A DNA stretch of 64,000 nt from Uloborus plumipes (GCA_038373865.1 JAXGGA010002237.1:62501-126500), one strand, 5' to 3'; counted from the stretch's first letter, positions 43,088 to 54,860 are shown. The notes: generated from the sequence alone by a model not told the origin. Program-made: numbers and translations.

Positions 43088-43842
43088 TAAAAGTTTCTAA
43101 AAATTGAGAAATTGTGGAGCAAAGTTACCTTCGGTACTGGATTGCAACACAACTGGAACCACAAATTTCAATTTTAAACTGGAACTAAACATGCAAAAAG
43201 AGTTGATAAAGTTTTTTCCTTCTTCAATATTGGAAAAGTTCATTTTTTCTCAATGTTACCAAATAGTAACTAAGAAGAGATTTAACAGCATTCCATTAAT
43301 GCACGAAAACGTTTCAACAAAACCAATTAAATATCAGGAAAATCTTAAAACCTCCTAATGCATAATTTTTCATTACAACCATTGCAAAGAATGATTGATT
43401 GGTGGGTTCTAGCAGATAAAGGTAAGACCTCCATAAGCAATAAACTTTGCACGCCTTGGAAATTATATTCTATTAAACCAATTACTATTTCAAGCTACCA
43501 GTTATTAACCTTCGTAATAATATAACTTCCTAATTATACTTCGAGCAGATGCGAGAGCAAGGTTTAAAAAAAAAATCTATCCCTAAACTTGGTAGTTTTT
43601 TATTTAAGATGCGGTTTTAATCTTTCATTTACGAAACCATTGTTCGAAACTCGATTCATAATCAATCAAGATTAGAAGAAGGAAAAGAAATTAAGCATTA
43701 TTCGATGCCTGTCAAAGTAAAGTCGTGTTTATTTTAGAGTTGCGTGGAGAAATTATCGTTTTTTGAGTTGATTATTTGAAAAATGTAGCTTCAAATTTCA
43801 TTTTTTTTTTGTCTTAAAAAAAGTGTTTGTCCGTTTTTAACG
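43088..43842. other. No gene seen
   Basis: AT-rich. Confidence 0.4.
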
Positions 43843-43850
43843 AAAATAAG

Positions 43851-44739
43851 CAGGGTGTCAATCATTTAAATCAATTGATTTAAATCAGTGATTTAAATCG
43901 CGATTTAAATCAATTGATTTTTTTAAAAAAATCATTGATTTAAATCACTTTTTATTTTAATCCTTAAAAAATTCTCTTGGACAATCCCAATTTCATTATT
44001 TTTACCATTTTCTTATAGAGCTTTGATTTCCATCTAATAAATGGAAAAGTAATCCTACTCATACCCCCTCCACAGATGCTGGAAGGTTGCATTCCAAATA
44101 ATATGTATGCACAAATAGTGCTATTTGTTGTCTAATATGTGAAATAAAGAAAATACATGCAGGTACAGGGCAGGTGTTGCAAGGAGTGAATTGAGGGGGG
44201 AGGGACATGATAGAATGTGTGTGATATACTTTCAGTGAAAAGAGAAAATAAAAACAGCCAAACAAAAGATGAATTTTTTATGCCTTGCATTAGCAACTGG
44301 GCCGGGGCAGTCTTTATTAGTGGCTGAAATGGAACAATTCCAGCTTTACAAAATAAAAGCAAAATAAAGAGGGGGGAGGTTGAATGAAGTGAGGATTGGT
44401 TGAGCTTCGTTCCCTATTTGATTTTTATCCTAGCTAGTAGACAGAATTATTTTCAGATTGGTTCCTAACACTTTTTTCTGGGTTTCTTACTGGTGAAGCT
44501 TTACTTCAAAGGTGTTTTTGTATTTTTAAAAACTTAAAGGTAAGTTGTTCATAAATAAAAATTAATTTATAACTGAAATTTCAAATTTTTTCAAAAAAAA
44601 AAAAAAAAATCAAAAAAATAAAAAAAATCCGATTTAAATCAAAAAAATCTGATTTAAATCAAAAAATCCGATTTTTTTGATTTTTTTAAAAAAAATCATT
44701 GACTTTTTTTAAAAAAATCATTGATTTTTTTACACCCTG
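43851..44739. mobile_element. hAT-type MITE with GATTTAAATC repeats, 889 bp
   Basis: Left end CAGGGTGTCAATCATTTAAA, right end TTTTTTTACACCCTG; perfect 8-bp duplication AAAATAAG (43843-43850, 44740-44747). Both sub-terminal regions consist of GATTTAAATC-type palindromes. The interior is non-coding. Confidence 0.92.
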
Positions 44740-44747
44740 AAAATAAG

Positions 44748-45725
44748 TCTTACAAGTACTGATTGGAAATACTTTTTGATGTAATTCGATTCCATTTTTG
44801 TTGAAGTAAAATGTACTTGTCCATAAATGTCACGCCTTTTTTAAACAGTTTTTACGCCCTTGCCTCTTAGTCGCAAAGTGTCACACTACACCTTACCCCC
44901 CCCTTGTCACATTGTTTATCTAAAATCAGGCTTCCATTTGGCTATCAAACATTTGCAACCTAGTGCATTCCCCGAGACCGGCAACTGTTCTTTCGTTTGG
45001 CACCACTATCGGCGGAATGCGATTGCGACGAGAATTTGGACGCCCAGTTTCCCCACTAGATGGAGGCACCTGATCTCTATGCGATGCGAAACTGCACTAG
45101 GAATTTAATTTTGCCAAGAGATACTCCATGCCAAACGAGAACTGGAGGGATCTTTTACATGCCGCATAATCATACGACGCGGTCGATTTTCTGCATCAAT
45201 TAAGAGAACAATACAACAATAAAAAATAATACTGCACTACGCATTATAAACAATAAACAAGCCAATAAAAAAAAAGCAAGAAAAAGTAATCTGAACAGTG
45301 AACACTTGTTCCGATGTTACAAGAAACACCCTCTCAATACAAAAAAAAAAGTTTTTTTCTTTCTTCAAAAACATGGATTCTTATTACACCTCGAAACTCG
45401 TGTCTGCAATTCTAATTACTTCGTGCGCAATTTTTACATCACTATTGACTTGCACTTCTGTTGTTAATTACGATGTTATTAGTTCACACAATAGTACCAT
45501 CTTAAATAAAGAATTTAGTACATCTCAATAACTATGAGCTATCTACCCTCCAACCTTAAAATCAAAAACTTATCACAAATAGAACCCTAGAAAAACAAGA
45601 AATCAATAAATATATTATGTAAATTGCATAGCATTTATTTGTGATTCTTTATCTATACATTTATCTTACTGAGCATAACTTGAGTCATTATACAACTTTC
45701 TCGGTAATTAAAAAAAATACACATA
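44748..45725. other. No gene seen
   Basis: A higher-complexity stretch at 44920-45180 (including 'ggatcttttacatgccgcat') may be the remnant of an old repeat. No ORF is recognised. Confidence 0.35.
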
Positions 45726-45884
45726 CTGTCGTCTCCGCTTAATCGGGTAACGGATAAACGAATACCCCGCTTATACGAATCAAATATCTCGGAACCAATG
45801 CCATAGTCGTTAATGCTAAAGATCCCCGCTTAATCGAATAATATTTCTTGGAACCGACAGTATTCGTTTAAGCGGGGCCGACAG
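45726..45884. mobile_element. Pogo/Tigger-like MITE, 159 bp
   Basis: Ends CTGTCGTCTCCGCTTAATCG and, inverted, CTGTCGGCCCCGCTTAAACG, flanked by TA (45724-45725, 45885-45886). Confidence 0.75.
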
Positions 45885-45886
45885 TA

Positions 45887-46249
45887 TATACGTTTCGGAT
45901 TTTCAAATGATGCTTTTTTCCTTCGGGACATAAATGCCTTATCCGCTGAACACGAAATAGCGGAGCGGTGCCGGGTAGGAATGATCCGTCTATGCGTGAC
46001 AGAAAGTGAAAGTTTAATTGGTGGACATAAAAAAGAAGCAAAATGAGTTGTCCCTTTGTTTTATCAACCGACAGAATCTGAACGAGATCAAGTTGGGGAT
46101 TAGTGTCAAGAACAATATAGTCTGCTCTGTAGATCATTGATGACGTCACTGCGATATAATTATTGGGGGATGACCTCAATACAGTTCATGTCGTACAGTA
46201 TTAAATGCTATGAGATATAATATACTGACACTGTACCCAAATGCAAATT
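45887..46249. other. No gene seen
   Basis: Moderate-complexity sequence; a minus-strand frame of about 100 codons here is not recognised. Confidence 0.35.
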
Positions 46250-46420
46250 AACTTGACACTGAACGTCACTACGGGCGGAGCCAATAAGAGCTCACAAGCA
46301 GTCAGCGATCTCCTCTCATTCGCGAAGTAGGCTATGACGTTTTATCTAGCTCGTTTTTCATAGGCTAACGTCACGCAAACGTCACGATGTTGTTGTCGAG
46401 AAAGGTTGCAGTGTAGTATA
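46250..46420. repeat. ~170-bp promoter-like interspersed repeat, copy 2
   Basis: Partner of 40680-40851, same orientation. On the minus strand it reads TTATTGGCTCCGCCCGTAGT: an inverted CCAAT box next to a GC box, with CRE-like CGTGACGTTTGCGTGACGT nearby. Confidence 0.75.
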
Positions 46421-46450
46421 GAAGATGTTAGTATTTTCAGGGGTGCCCAT

Positions 46451-47087
46451 TAGGGTGGGGCGAAAAATAAAAAGTTTTTCAGATCAACTTCTAATAGTTG
46501 CCAAAAGTTGTCTTTGGTGATAGTTAGCTTTCGTGCAAAATTTGAGAAAAATCGGTTAATATCTTCAGGGGGCGCTGCGATCGCAAAGTTTTACCATAGC
46601 TTTTATCGGGATTTTATGGTTAAAATATGAAAAACAATGCCGTTAGCTAATCTCATTGCATTTTGTTTACTCATAAGATATATTCATGCATTCAAAGCAT
46701 ATGAAATAACTCACAAAAAATTATTTTATATGATATATTTATATTTTAAGCATTTAAAAAGAAACAAAAACGTGAAAAAAAGTGATTTTTTAAAATGTAA
46801 ATATATCGTATAAAATAATGCTTGGGAGTCATTTCATATGCTTTTAATGCATGAAAACATCTTTTGAGTAAAAAAAATGCAAAGAGACTAGCTAAAGGCA
46901 TTCTTTTTGATATTTTAACCATAAAATCCATAACAAAGCTATGGTCAAACTTTGCGATCGCAGCGCCCCCTGAAGATATTAACCGATTTTTCTCAAATTT
47001 TGCACAAAATCTAACTATCACCAAAGACAACTTTTGGCAACTATTAGAAGTTGATCTGGAAAACTTTGTATTTTTCGCCCCACCCTA
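46451..47087. mobile_element. hAT-type full-length foldback, 637 bp
   Basis: Starts TAGGGTGGGGCGAAAAATA and ends in its complement, with a perfect 8-bp duplication GTGCCCAT (46443-46450, 47088-47095). The two ~300-bp arms are complementary almost throughout, meeting in an AT-rich centre near 46770, so the whole element is one long palindrome. No coding. Confidence 0.93.
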
Positions 47088-47095
47088 GTGCCCAT

Positions 47096-47420
47096 ATCCT
47101 CCCCCAACAAAAAGTGAAAATACTCCTGAAAACTCCGCTCTAAAAATTGCCATGCCCCCCCCCCCCCCGTAGTCTGTTTTGGTATTTTAGTATTAAAATC
47201 TTCCGCAACAATAGTGCATCTTTGTAGCACTCTTGTCTATTTTTTGCCTTTGTAAAGGATCTTTGTAATTTTCTCCGACGCAGTTTCCTATTTAATGCTC
47301 TTGAACTCGAAATATAATTTTTACTGTGTACACTAGTTTACTTATGTACCTTGCTCCATTTTATGGGCTATTTTGTTTAATCAGTACTTTCGTTAATTCG
47401 GACGACATGCATCTCCAACA
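47096..47420. other. No gene seen
   Basis: Includes a C-run at 47156-47168. Confidence 0.4.
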
Positions 47421-47783
47421 CAATGCAAAAAATGACCTGCTGTTTTTACCTCATAAAAACGAGCCGAGGTCCCAATTTCAAACTAAAATGCACAGTAATA
47501 AACTGTGAAGGTAGCAATTTTACAGTTTATTATTGTAAAGTTAGCAATTTTACAGTATATTGCCGTAAAATTTAGATGTATTATACTGTAAAAACAGCAG
47601 TATAAATACTGGCAGCAGAGGTTCCAGTTTAAAACGGTAAAATGCACAGTAATAAACTGCAAAATTAGTTTAATACTGTAAAATTAAAAATTTTAGTTTA
47701 TTACTGTAAAATTAGCAATTTTTAGTTTATTACTAAAAAATTAGATGTATTATACTGTAAAAACAGCATTAATTTTTTACAGT
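47421..47783. mobile_element. 'cagtaataaactg' MITE, third copy (inverted, edges uncertain)
   Basis: Contains CAGTAATAAACTGTGAAGG and repeated TTTTACAGTTTATTATTGTA units and ends AATTTTTTACAGTACA. Same family as 15771-16205. A clean TA duplication was not found. Confidence 0.6.
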
Positions 47784-47899
47784 ACATCAGTCCGGATCGA
47801 TGAGGCTCTACGGTACTGTAAATTTAAAAAGAATATCGTACAGCAAACATTTTTCAAACGAAAAAAAAGTCTTTAGAAAAAATTAAGTGGGCAGAAGTT

Positions 47900-48407
47900 T
47901 TAACCCTTCACTGCACGATTTTTTATATTTTAATGAAAAAAATCATTTGTTACCTTTTAAATAGCCCTGAGTTCAGGAAAAATAAAGAAAAAAATTTATC
48001 TTAAAAATGTGCACCAAAAATGATGTTTTAATTGTTTGTTCTATATATGGCACAAAGCACATAGCATATGCTTTGTATACCGATAAGTATAATAGTCTAC
48101 AATGTGTTTTGTGCCATAAGTGGTATAAACAAACTTTCCACTAAGTGTATTTAAACATTTTTAGAACAAAGGAAATAATGACTAAGCACACTTCTAACGG
48201 AAATGCAGACAGTCTTTCTTTCAAAAGCAAGAACTGTAATACCTATACTAGTGCAACTAACTAGTGCATAAAAATCACACTAAACTGTTATAGCAATGTT
48301 CCAGAAGAGGCACAAAGCTCAGTTTAACTGTATTTAAAAATCATAGGAATATATGAGGGTTTATTTGGTTTGTGCCAGATCTGGCACACCGTGCAGTGAA
48401 GGGTTAA
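47900..48407. mobile_element. piggyBac-type MITE, family B
   Basis: TTAA at 47900-47903 and 48404-48407 with perfect 18-bp inverted ends TTAACCCTTCACTGCACG. Non-coding, 508 bp. It carries repeated 'tggcacaaa/tttgtgcca' motifs inside. Different family from the ATTAATGCCT set. Confidence 0.9.
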
Positions 48408-49054
48408 GTGATTTTTTTACTTGTGACACTTTCAAAAATGTTGTAACCTGGTTCTGATACTAAATGCTTCACTTGGGCTCTATACCCCCAGAATCGAGGA
48501 TTTGTTGGGAGGAAAATAAAGGCTCTCAGAGTTACCTTTATGACTGCAATTTTGGAAAACAGCATTTTACTTGCGATCTGTCAAGAAGTTTTCACTTTTG
48601 TCTCGAGCGTTTGAGTTTTATTTTTTGTTGTCAGATATAAACTATCACGCTTAGAGTTTCTATTCTTCCCACATTTCTGAAACTAGGTTTGAAGGAATAC
48701 GGAAATAAAACTTCCACTGCATATAGAGGTTACGACATGACAATGGGAATCAGAGTTTATGATCGCTTTTATAGCTCCTGCAAGTCGAATGGGCGGGTAA
48801 TGGGTTCACAGAAATATTCGTTTTTTCATTTATACTCTACAAAATAAACGCAATTTTGTGTAAAGAGGTTTTTATTTATTTATTTATTTATTTATTTGCG
48901 CTTTATCTACTGAACTGAGAGTAAAATAGAAATGGCAGGTTTTTATAGTCTATAAAATTCAATAACGCAATTTCACTCATTAGTTTAAACAAACAACTAG
49001 TTGAAATTGGCTTAAGCTTTTAATATTTTATTGCTTCATATTCCTTTTAGTACC
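48408..49054. other. Intergenic with a (TTTA)n run
   Basis: No gene. A tetranucleotide array, TTTATTTATTTATTTATTTA type, at about 48870-48897. GTACC (49050-49054) is the BEL target site. Confidence 0.5.
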
Positions 49055-49258
49055 TGTCGAGGCAACTCTTGGTTCAATAAACACAATTTCAAACAATGGA
49101 CTGTAATTTAAACTCTTTATTTTTTTCTCATTATTTTTGCACACGGAGCACGGCAACGCATCCGTCCCGTAGCTCGCTCAGTTGCACACTGCTCGTTTCT
49201 CGACCTAATCACACATTTCTTTTCTGCGCGGCGCGGAGTCCGAACACAGGCGCGAACA
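49055..49258 (-). repeat. 3' LTR of the BEL/Pao element
   Basis: 204 bp, TG...CA. On the minus strand it contains an AATAAA signal in 'AATAAAGAGTTTAAATTACA' (about 49105-49124). Confidence 0.93.
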
Positions 49259-49530
49259 TACCGCCCGGCATTGCAATGTTTTTAAACATTCAATCAAAAT
49301 TGGCCAAATAAACCAACAGTTACTCATGAATAACACTTCACAAATTAGATAAAATTTCATATCAGTTCACACAATAAAATAAAAATTTAACCAGTAAATA
49401 ATATTAAACACAATGTTATACATGAAAATAAAATAAAAATATTCAAACTAAATAACACAGATGCAAACAATGTTAGTTATGACATCGGTAATATGCATAT
49501 TTTAGAAATAGACCTTTTAAAGGTTCCAAA

Positions 49531-52500
49531 TTAAGTTTTAATATCTACAACACGAATTTTTCTATCATCTCCATAATACACATTTAAAATTCTGCCTAAG
49601 TTCCACTTACAAGTAGGCACATTATCTTCAATAATTATAACTAAATCACCAATTTTTACATTTTCTTTTGCGAATCGCCACTTGCCCCGTTGCTGTAGAT
49701 CACTTAAATAATTTTTGTGCCAGTTTTGCCAGATTTGTTGAACAACTTTGGTTATTCTTTCCCATTTTGTTAATCGATTTTCACTAAGGTTAGTTAGATC
49801 TGGCTCAATGATTGAATTCATCGATCTACCTAGCAGAAAATGTGCAGGAGTTAAAGCTACAAAATCATCTTCATCAGTTGACAACGGATTTAGCGGTCTT
49901 GAATTTAAGATGCTTTCAATTTGCGTAATTATAGTATGTAACTCTTCATACGTTAGTTTCGCATTGCCAACAACTCTTTTGAGATGATATTTTGCCGATT
50001 TTATCGCGGCTTCCCAGAGACCACCAAAATTTGGCGCTCTGGGTGGAATAAATTTCCATTCTATACCTTCGGAAGATAAGTAATTAGCTAAATTCTCGTC
50101 TGGATTTTTAACTAACTGAATAAAATTCTTTAACATCTTATTTGCACCTACAAAATTTTTAGCGTTGTCGGAATATAGTTTGGCACATTTCCCTCGACGC
50201 GCTACAAATCTCTTTAACGTGGCAAGAAACGATTCGGAAGTTAGATCCGACACGATTTCCAAGTGTACGGCCTTTGTCACAAAACAAACAAATAGACAAA
50301 TATACACCTTATGAAATATTCCTTTCCTTTGTTGCTTATACTTTATATAGAAAGGACCACACAAGTCTACCCCGGTACAATTAAACGGGAAATCGGGTGT
50401 AACTCTTTCTTTAGGTAAGTCACCCATCAATTGAATGGAGGCTACAGGTCTAGCTTTAAAACAGATAATGCAGTTATGTGCGACCTTCCGACATGCAGAA
50501 CGACCATTTAACGGCCAAAATTTTTCTCTAACACAATTAAGTAAGCCTGAAGGACCAATATGAAAATACTTTAAATGATAGGTTAAAAGAATTACAAAGG
50601 TAAGGCGGTCGCTCTTCGGTAAAATGATAGGATGCCTTTTTTCAAAGGCAAAATTAGTATTACCTAATCTGCCTCCAACTCTCATCACTCCACTGGCGTC
50701 CAAGAACGGATTTAAACTTCGCAACTTACTATTTGGCGAAACCTGTTTACCACGTTCCAAAGCTCGCATCTCGGCTGGAAACGACTGCAGCTGCCAATTT
50801 TTTACCAGCACCGATTCAGCCTTAGTGAGTTCTTCCTTGCTTACTGGTCCAGACAATTTGTCTGCTGGATGTCTTGAATTTTGCACAAATCTGAAAATAT
50901 AAGCTAAAATACGAAGCACAGTAAAATAATTATTACTTAGATTAAGTAACTCATCAAAAAAATCAGTAACATTAATATTCAAAATTTGAATTTGAGTGTC
51001 ACTGTCCAGAGTTGTGGAGTTTTTCAGTTCTGTATCAAACTCCTTTAATTTATCTGGAACTGAAATGTCTCTATTTGGATAGTCCAAATTGTTGTAAGAG
51101 AGGAAGTGTGGCCCTCGCCACCAAAGTTCAGCCTCTAACAACTTTCTCGGATCAACACCTCGGGATATAAGATCGGCTGGATTCAGTTCTGATTGAACGT
51201 GTCGCCACTGAGACACGGAAGTCAGTTCTTGAATAACCGAAATTCTGTTTCTCACAAAAGTTTTTAGCGTTATCGGCTCCTTTTGAATCCACGCCAAGAC
51301 AATCATGGAATCACTCCAAAGATACACATTAGTTACCGGCAGTTTTAATGCTGTCAGCACCTTCTTCATTAATTTGGACAGCAACACTGCAGCCAGTAAC
51401 TCAAGTCTTGGGATGGTTAAACTCTTCAGAGGGGCAACTCTGGATTTGCTGGCTACTAATTTCACAGTTGTTTCACCAGAGGAATCACAAGATTTGCAAT
51501 ACACCACAGCTCCATAGCAGCGTTCCGAAGCGTCCGCGAATCCGTGGAATTCTATAGCGACAGCTTTGTCGATAACGATACATCTGTCAATTTTTATGCC
51601 ATTTATACTAGTCAGCGCAACAAGGAATTGGTGCCACTCTTGGGATTCCTCCAAGGGCAGAGCGTCGCACCAGTCCAGTTTCAATTGCCATAATTGTTGC
51701 ATCAATATTTTTGCTTTAGCCACAACACAGCCGATTAACCCCATAGGGTCAAATATTCGTGCAATTGTGGACAACACTGTTCTTTTGGTGTATGTAATAT
51801 CTAAATTTACTGTAATTCGAAATGAAAAACAGTCTTGCAGTGGTTGCCATATCACGCCTAACGTTTTTGTTTCACCTAGACTAGAAAAGTCATAGTCTTC
51901 TGAATTTGGTGAAAGCTCTGGATGGTTTCCAAACCACTTGTGCAGCCTCATTCCTGCCTTCTCCAAAATTGAAATTAATTGGTGCTGTAATTCTTTTGCT
52001 TCTAACAATGTAGCTCCGCCACACAGCGCATCGTCCATGTAGAAAGAGCCGCGTAAAACGGGTGCTGCTAAAGGAAAATTTTCTCCCTCATCTACAGATA
52101 ATTGCTGTAAGGTTTTCATAGCGAGGAAAGGAGCAGACACTGTGCCGTAGGTAACTGTCTTAAGCTCCAGGGTTTTTATTGGTCCATTTGCAGAGTCCCT
52201 CCACAAAATTCTTTGCAGACTATGTTGATTTTCGTTAATTAATATTTGGCGATACATCATAGCTACGTCTGCTGTCATCGCATAAATATGCTTTCTAAAC
52301 TTAAGCATAATTGTAAACAAGTCATCTTGTATCACTCCCCCCTTATACTGAATGGAGTTGAGGGAAATGCCATTAGAGGTAGGACTGGAACCGTTAAACA
52401 CTACCCGTAGCTTAGTTGTAGTCTTATCGGGTCGATATACTCCATGGTGAGGCATATAGTAAACATTTTTTGGAATGTCATTGTCCGAAATCACTCTCAA

Positions 52501-54711
52501 GTGACCGAGTTTATCATATTCATTAATAAAGTCTTTATACAATTTGAAATATTCCGTATCTCGGGAAAACCTTTTCCACAACGAATTCAGTTGTCTGAGA
52601 GCAACATCCTTTGATTCCCCTAAACACGAAGGGTCACATTTAAAGGGTATTGAAACAACGTATCTACCCTCATTATTCCTGAAATGAGTTTTTGCAAAAT
52701 GTTCCTCACAGACAGCAGTTTCTTTACTCGCAGGTACCTCTACTTCTAAATTTTCTACCTCCCAGAATCTCTGTAACGTTTTATTTAAATCGTCCTCTAC
52801 AGCTAACGCACAATGCAATTTTGCTTCACTTATATTATTTATAGTGCCGGTCGCAATGTAACCGAGCACCGAATTTTGTAACATTAATTGAGACCCTGGT
52901 ATATATATTTTTTCCGATTTTAATAACTCATAGAAAATTTCTCCACCAAGCAAAGCATCCACCCTCCCCGGAATAAAGAAAGTTTCGTCCGCTAACTGAA
53001 TCATATTTGGAAGTTCAACACCAACATTTAGAATCGTTGATGGTGTGAATTCTATTATTCTTTTCACAACAAGCATCGTTAATTCTTTCTCAAAACTCCC
53101 ATCTCTATTTGTTATAGAAGTCTTAACACAACGCGTAATATTTAACTTAGAATCATCCAAGCCGGAAATTACTGCGTTAAATCTCGCAGTATTTAAGTCT
53201 AATCTATCGCAACAATCCTTTTCAATCAAACATGTCTGTGATCCTGCATCGAGAATGCATCTAATTTCTACATATCTATCATATTTATTTTTAATGAAAC
53301 ACTTCGCAGTGGATAAAAGAACGTGTCTTTTATTTTTGTTACTGTTTCCCACACTAGTGGCGACGAAAGACTGGGGACTTATTTCATTTTCCCTCTGAAC
53401 GCAACCTGCAAAAGACTGTGTCTGTTGACCTTGATTAGTTTCGTTCGAATTCGCCGACTCCGTTATTGCCATCCCCCCTCCTCTACTAGAAAACACCCTT
53501 GCATTTATATTCAATCCCGACCCATTGCTGTTACTTTCCGTCTGGGAAGATGAATAATTTGTTGTTGGAAAATGGATTAATTTATTGTGAGCCTTGCCGC
53601 AAAAGCACAGTTTATATTTACATTTGCTGACACGGCAATTAGGAGCCAAGCACTTGAAGCAAAATTTATTTTGTTTCACTACATCTACCCGCTCATTAAC
53701 AGAAAGATTTTTGAATTTAGGGCATAAATATAACGGGTGATCTGCATTTGTTTGACAAAGAATACACTTAGCGTTTTTTATCTCAGACAGAAACACATTT
53801 TTTTCGTAGGACGAATGGCGCCCTTTTCGTGGGGAATATACTTCCGCTTTTGTTTTTCCTCTCGAAGAAATATATAAATCTAATTCTCTCCCAAGATCTA
53901 GCGGCTTTAAAAATGACTCACCTTGTTTTACTGCAATATGAGTCATTAATTCGCGGTCAAGTGAATTGAATATTCTATCTGAAATAACTAACTCACAGAG
54001 TGATTGAAAATCACTCACTCCCCGAATTTGTAAATAATATTCATACATGGCACTTAACTTAGAAGCATACTGTACAAAGGTTTCTGAATGCAATTTTTGT
54101 AATTTATTAAAATTTAAATAACAATCACGTGGTGTTGGCTGATATTGTTTCAAAATTAACTCTTTAAGTTTTTCGTAATCACATAGTTCTTCCTGTTTCA
54201 CATATGCGATTAAATTACTCACTTTTTCACCCAACAATGTTAAAAGAATTTCCGATTTAAATTTTTCAGGCACGCACTTTGTTTTAAATGCCTTTTCAAG
54301 GGATTGAAAAAAAAGATTAAATGACTCTGATCTCGTTGGTACAGCTATTGTTAGAGTCCGTACGCTTTTTATTAAATTTTCTAAGCTCTCTGTACCCTCT
54401 GATTCTGCATTAATTATCGCTTTGGGATTCTCCTGCCTAATCTCTTTCTGAACTTTGGCGAGCTCGAGTTGTTTTTCCAATTGCAATAATTTAATTTGCT
54501 CAAGTTTTAACTCTTCGTTCAGAGTCTGGTTTTTTCTGTCTTCAATTACCTCATTTATTACACCTTTCACTGCATCTAAGTCATTTTTGTAAATATCACT
54601 ATTCTCAATTAAACTCATTATTTCTGGTTTCTTTGCCCTTTCAGGCACATCTAACCCTAACTCTTCAGCGACGAATTTTAACTCGTCTTTTTTAAGTTTC
54701 GAAACTGACAT
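49531..54711 (-). CDS. BEL/Pao gag-pol polyprotein
   Basis: 1726 residues from the ATG at 54711; the frame stays open 13 codons further to a GTG at 54750, but MSVSKLKKDELKF is the natural start. Order: short N-terminal helix/coiled coil; DUF1759-type gag (SESFNLFFQSLEKAFKTK); Cys-rich zinc knuckles (CILCQTNADHPLYLC, FCFKCLAPNCRVSKC); protease DAG at residue 488; reverse transcriptase YMDD at 891-894; RNase H (FADASERCYG); integrase with a zinc region (HIGPSG...CIICFKARP), D1449, D1515 and E1567; a C-terminal DUF5641-like module (GDLVII..DNVP...W.LGRI). No stops or frameshifts and all active-site residues are present. It makes the particle and enzymes for retrotransposition. No env ORF. Confidence 0.96.
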   Translation of the reverse strand: MSVSKLKKDELKFVAEELGLDVPERAKKPEIMSLIENSDIYKNDLDAVKGVINEVIEDRKNQTLNEELKLEQIKLLQLEKQLELAKVQKEIRQENPKAIINAESEGTESLENLIKSVRTLTIAVPTRSESFNLFFQSLEKAFKTKCVPEKFKSEILLTLLGEKVSNLIAYVKQEELCDYEKLKELILKQYQPTPRDCYLNFNKLQKLHSETFVQYASKLSAMYEYYLQIRGVSDFQSLCELVISDRIFNSLDRELMTHIAVKQGESFLKPLDLGRELDLYISSRGKTKAEVYSPRKGRHSSYEKNVFLSEIKNAKCILCQTNADHPLYLCPKFKNLSVNERVDVVKQNKFCFKCLAPNCRVSKCKYKLCFCGKAHNKLIHFPTTNYSSSQTESNSNGSGLNINARVFSSRGGGMAITESANSNETNQGQQTQSFAGCVQRENEISPQSFVATSVGNSNKNKRHVLLSTAKCFIKNKYDRYVEIRCILDAGSQTCLIEKDCCDRLDLNTARFNAVISGLDDSKLNITRCVKTSITNRDGSFEKELTMLVVKRIIEFTPSTILNVGVELPNMIQLADETFFIPGRVDALLGGEIFYELLKSEKIYIPGSQLMLQNSVLGYIATGTINNISEAKLHCALAVEDDLNKTLQRFWEVENLEVEVPASKETAVCEEHFAKTHFRNNEGRYVVSIPFKCDPSCLGESKDVALRQLNSLWKRFSRDTEYFKLYKDFINEYDKLGHLRVISDNDIPKNVYYMPHHGVYRPDKTTTKLRVVFNGSSPTSNGISLNSIQYKGGVIQDDLFTIMLKFRKHIYAMTADVAMMYRQILINENQHSLQRILWRDSANGPIKTLELKTVTYGTVSAPFLAMKTLQQLSVDEGENFPLAAPVLRGSFYMDDALCGGATLLEAKELQHQLISILEKAGMRLHKWFGNHPELSPNSEDYDFSSLGETKTLGVIWQPLQDCFSFRITVNLDITYTKRTVLSTIARIFDPMGLIGCVVAKAKILMQQLWQLKLDWCDALPLEESQEWHQFLVALTSINGIKIDRCIVIDKAVAIEFHGFADASERCYGAVVYCKSCDSSGETTVKLVASKSRVAPLKSLTIPRLELLAAVLLSKLMKKVLTALKLPVTNVYLWSDSMIVLAWIQKEPITLKTFVRNRISVIQELTSVSQWRHVQSELNPADLISRGVDPRKLLEAELWWRGPHFLSYNNLDYPNRDISVPDKLKEFDTELKNSTTLDSDTQIQILNINVTDFFDELLNLSNNYFTVLRILAYIFRFVQNSRHPADKLSGPVSKEELTKAESVLVKNWQLQSFPAEMRALERGKQVSPNSKLRSLNPFLDASGVMRVGGRLGNTNFAFEKRHPIILPKSDRLTFVILLTYHLKYFHIGPSGLLNCVREKFWPLNGRSACRKVAHNCIICFKARPVASIQLMGDLPKERVTPDFPFNCTGVDLCGPFYIKYKQQRKGIFHKVYICLFVCFVTKAVHLEIVSDLTSESFLATLKRFVARRGKCAKLYSDNAKNFVGANKMLKNFIQLVKNPDENLANYLSSEGIEWKFIPPRAPNFGGLWEAAIKSAKYHLKRVVGNAKLTYEELHTIITQIESILNSRPLNPLSTDEDDFVALTPAHFLLGRSMNSIIEPDLTNLSENRLTKWERITKVVQQIWQNWHKNYLSDLQQRGKWRFAKENVKIGDLVIIIEDNVPTCKWNLGRILNVYYGDDRKIRVVDIKT

Positions 54712-54860
54712 TTTTTTTATCAATAAAAAAAAAAGGGAAATTGCTCTCACCTCTGAATCCGAAGTACTTCACAACGGTCAATTCACGAGTAATCCAAGTT
54801 TTGAACATTCACACAACACCATAGGTCGATGGTCAATCTCCGGATTGGTCGGACCACTAA

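Noticed and set aside
49096..49311. Short ORF repeated at 54903-55088
   Set aside because: Both lie in the BEL LTRs; the repeat explains their identity.
54840..54860. Assigning a specific tRNA to the BEL primer site
   Set aside because: The TGG-starting sequence did not match a tRNA end I could recall; naming one would be a guess.
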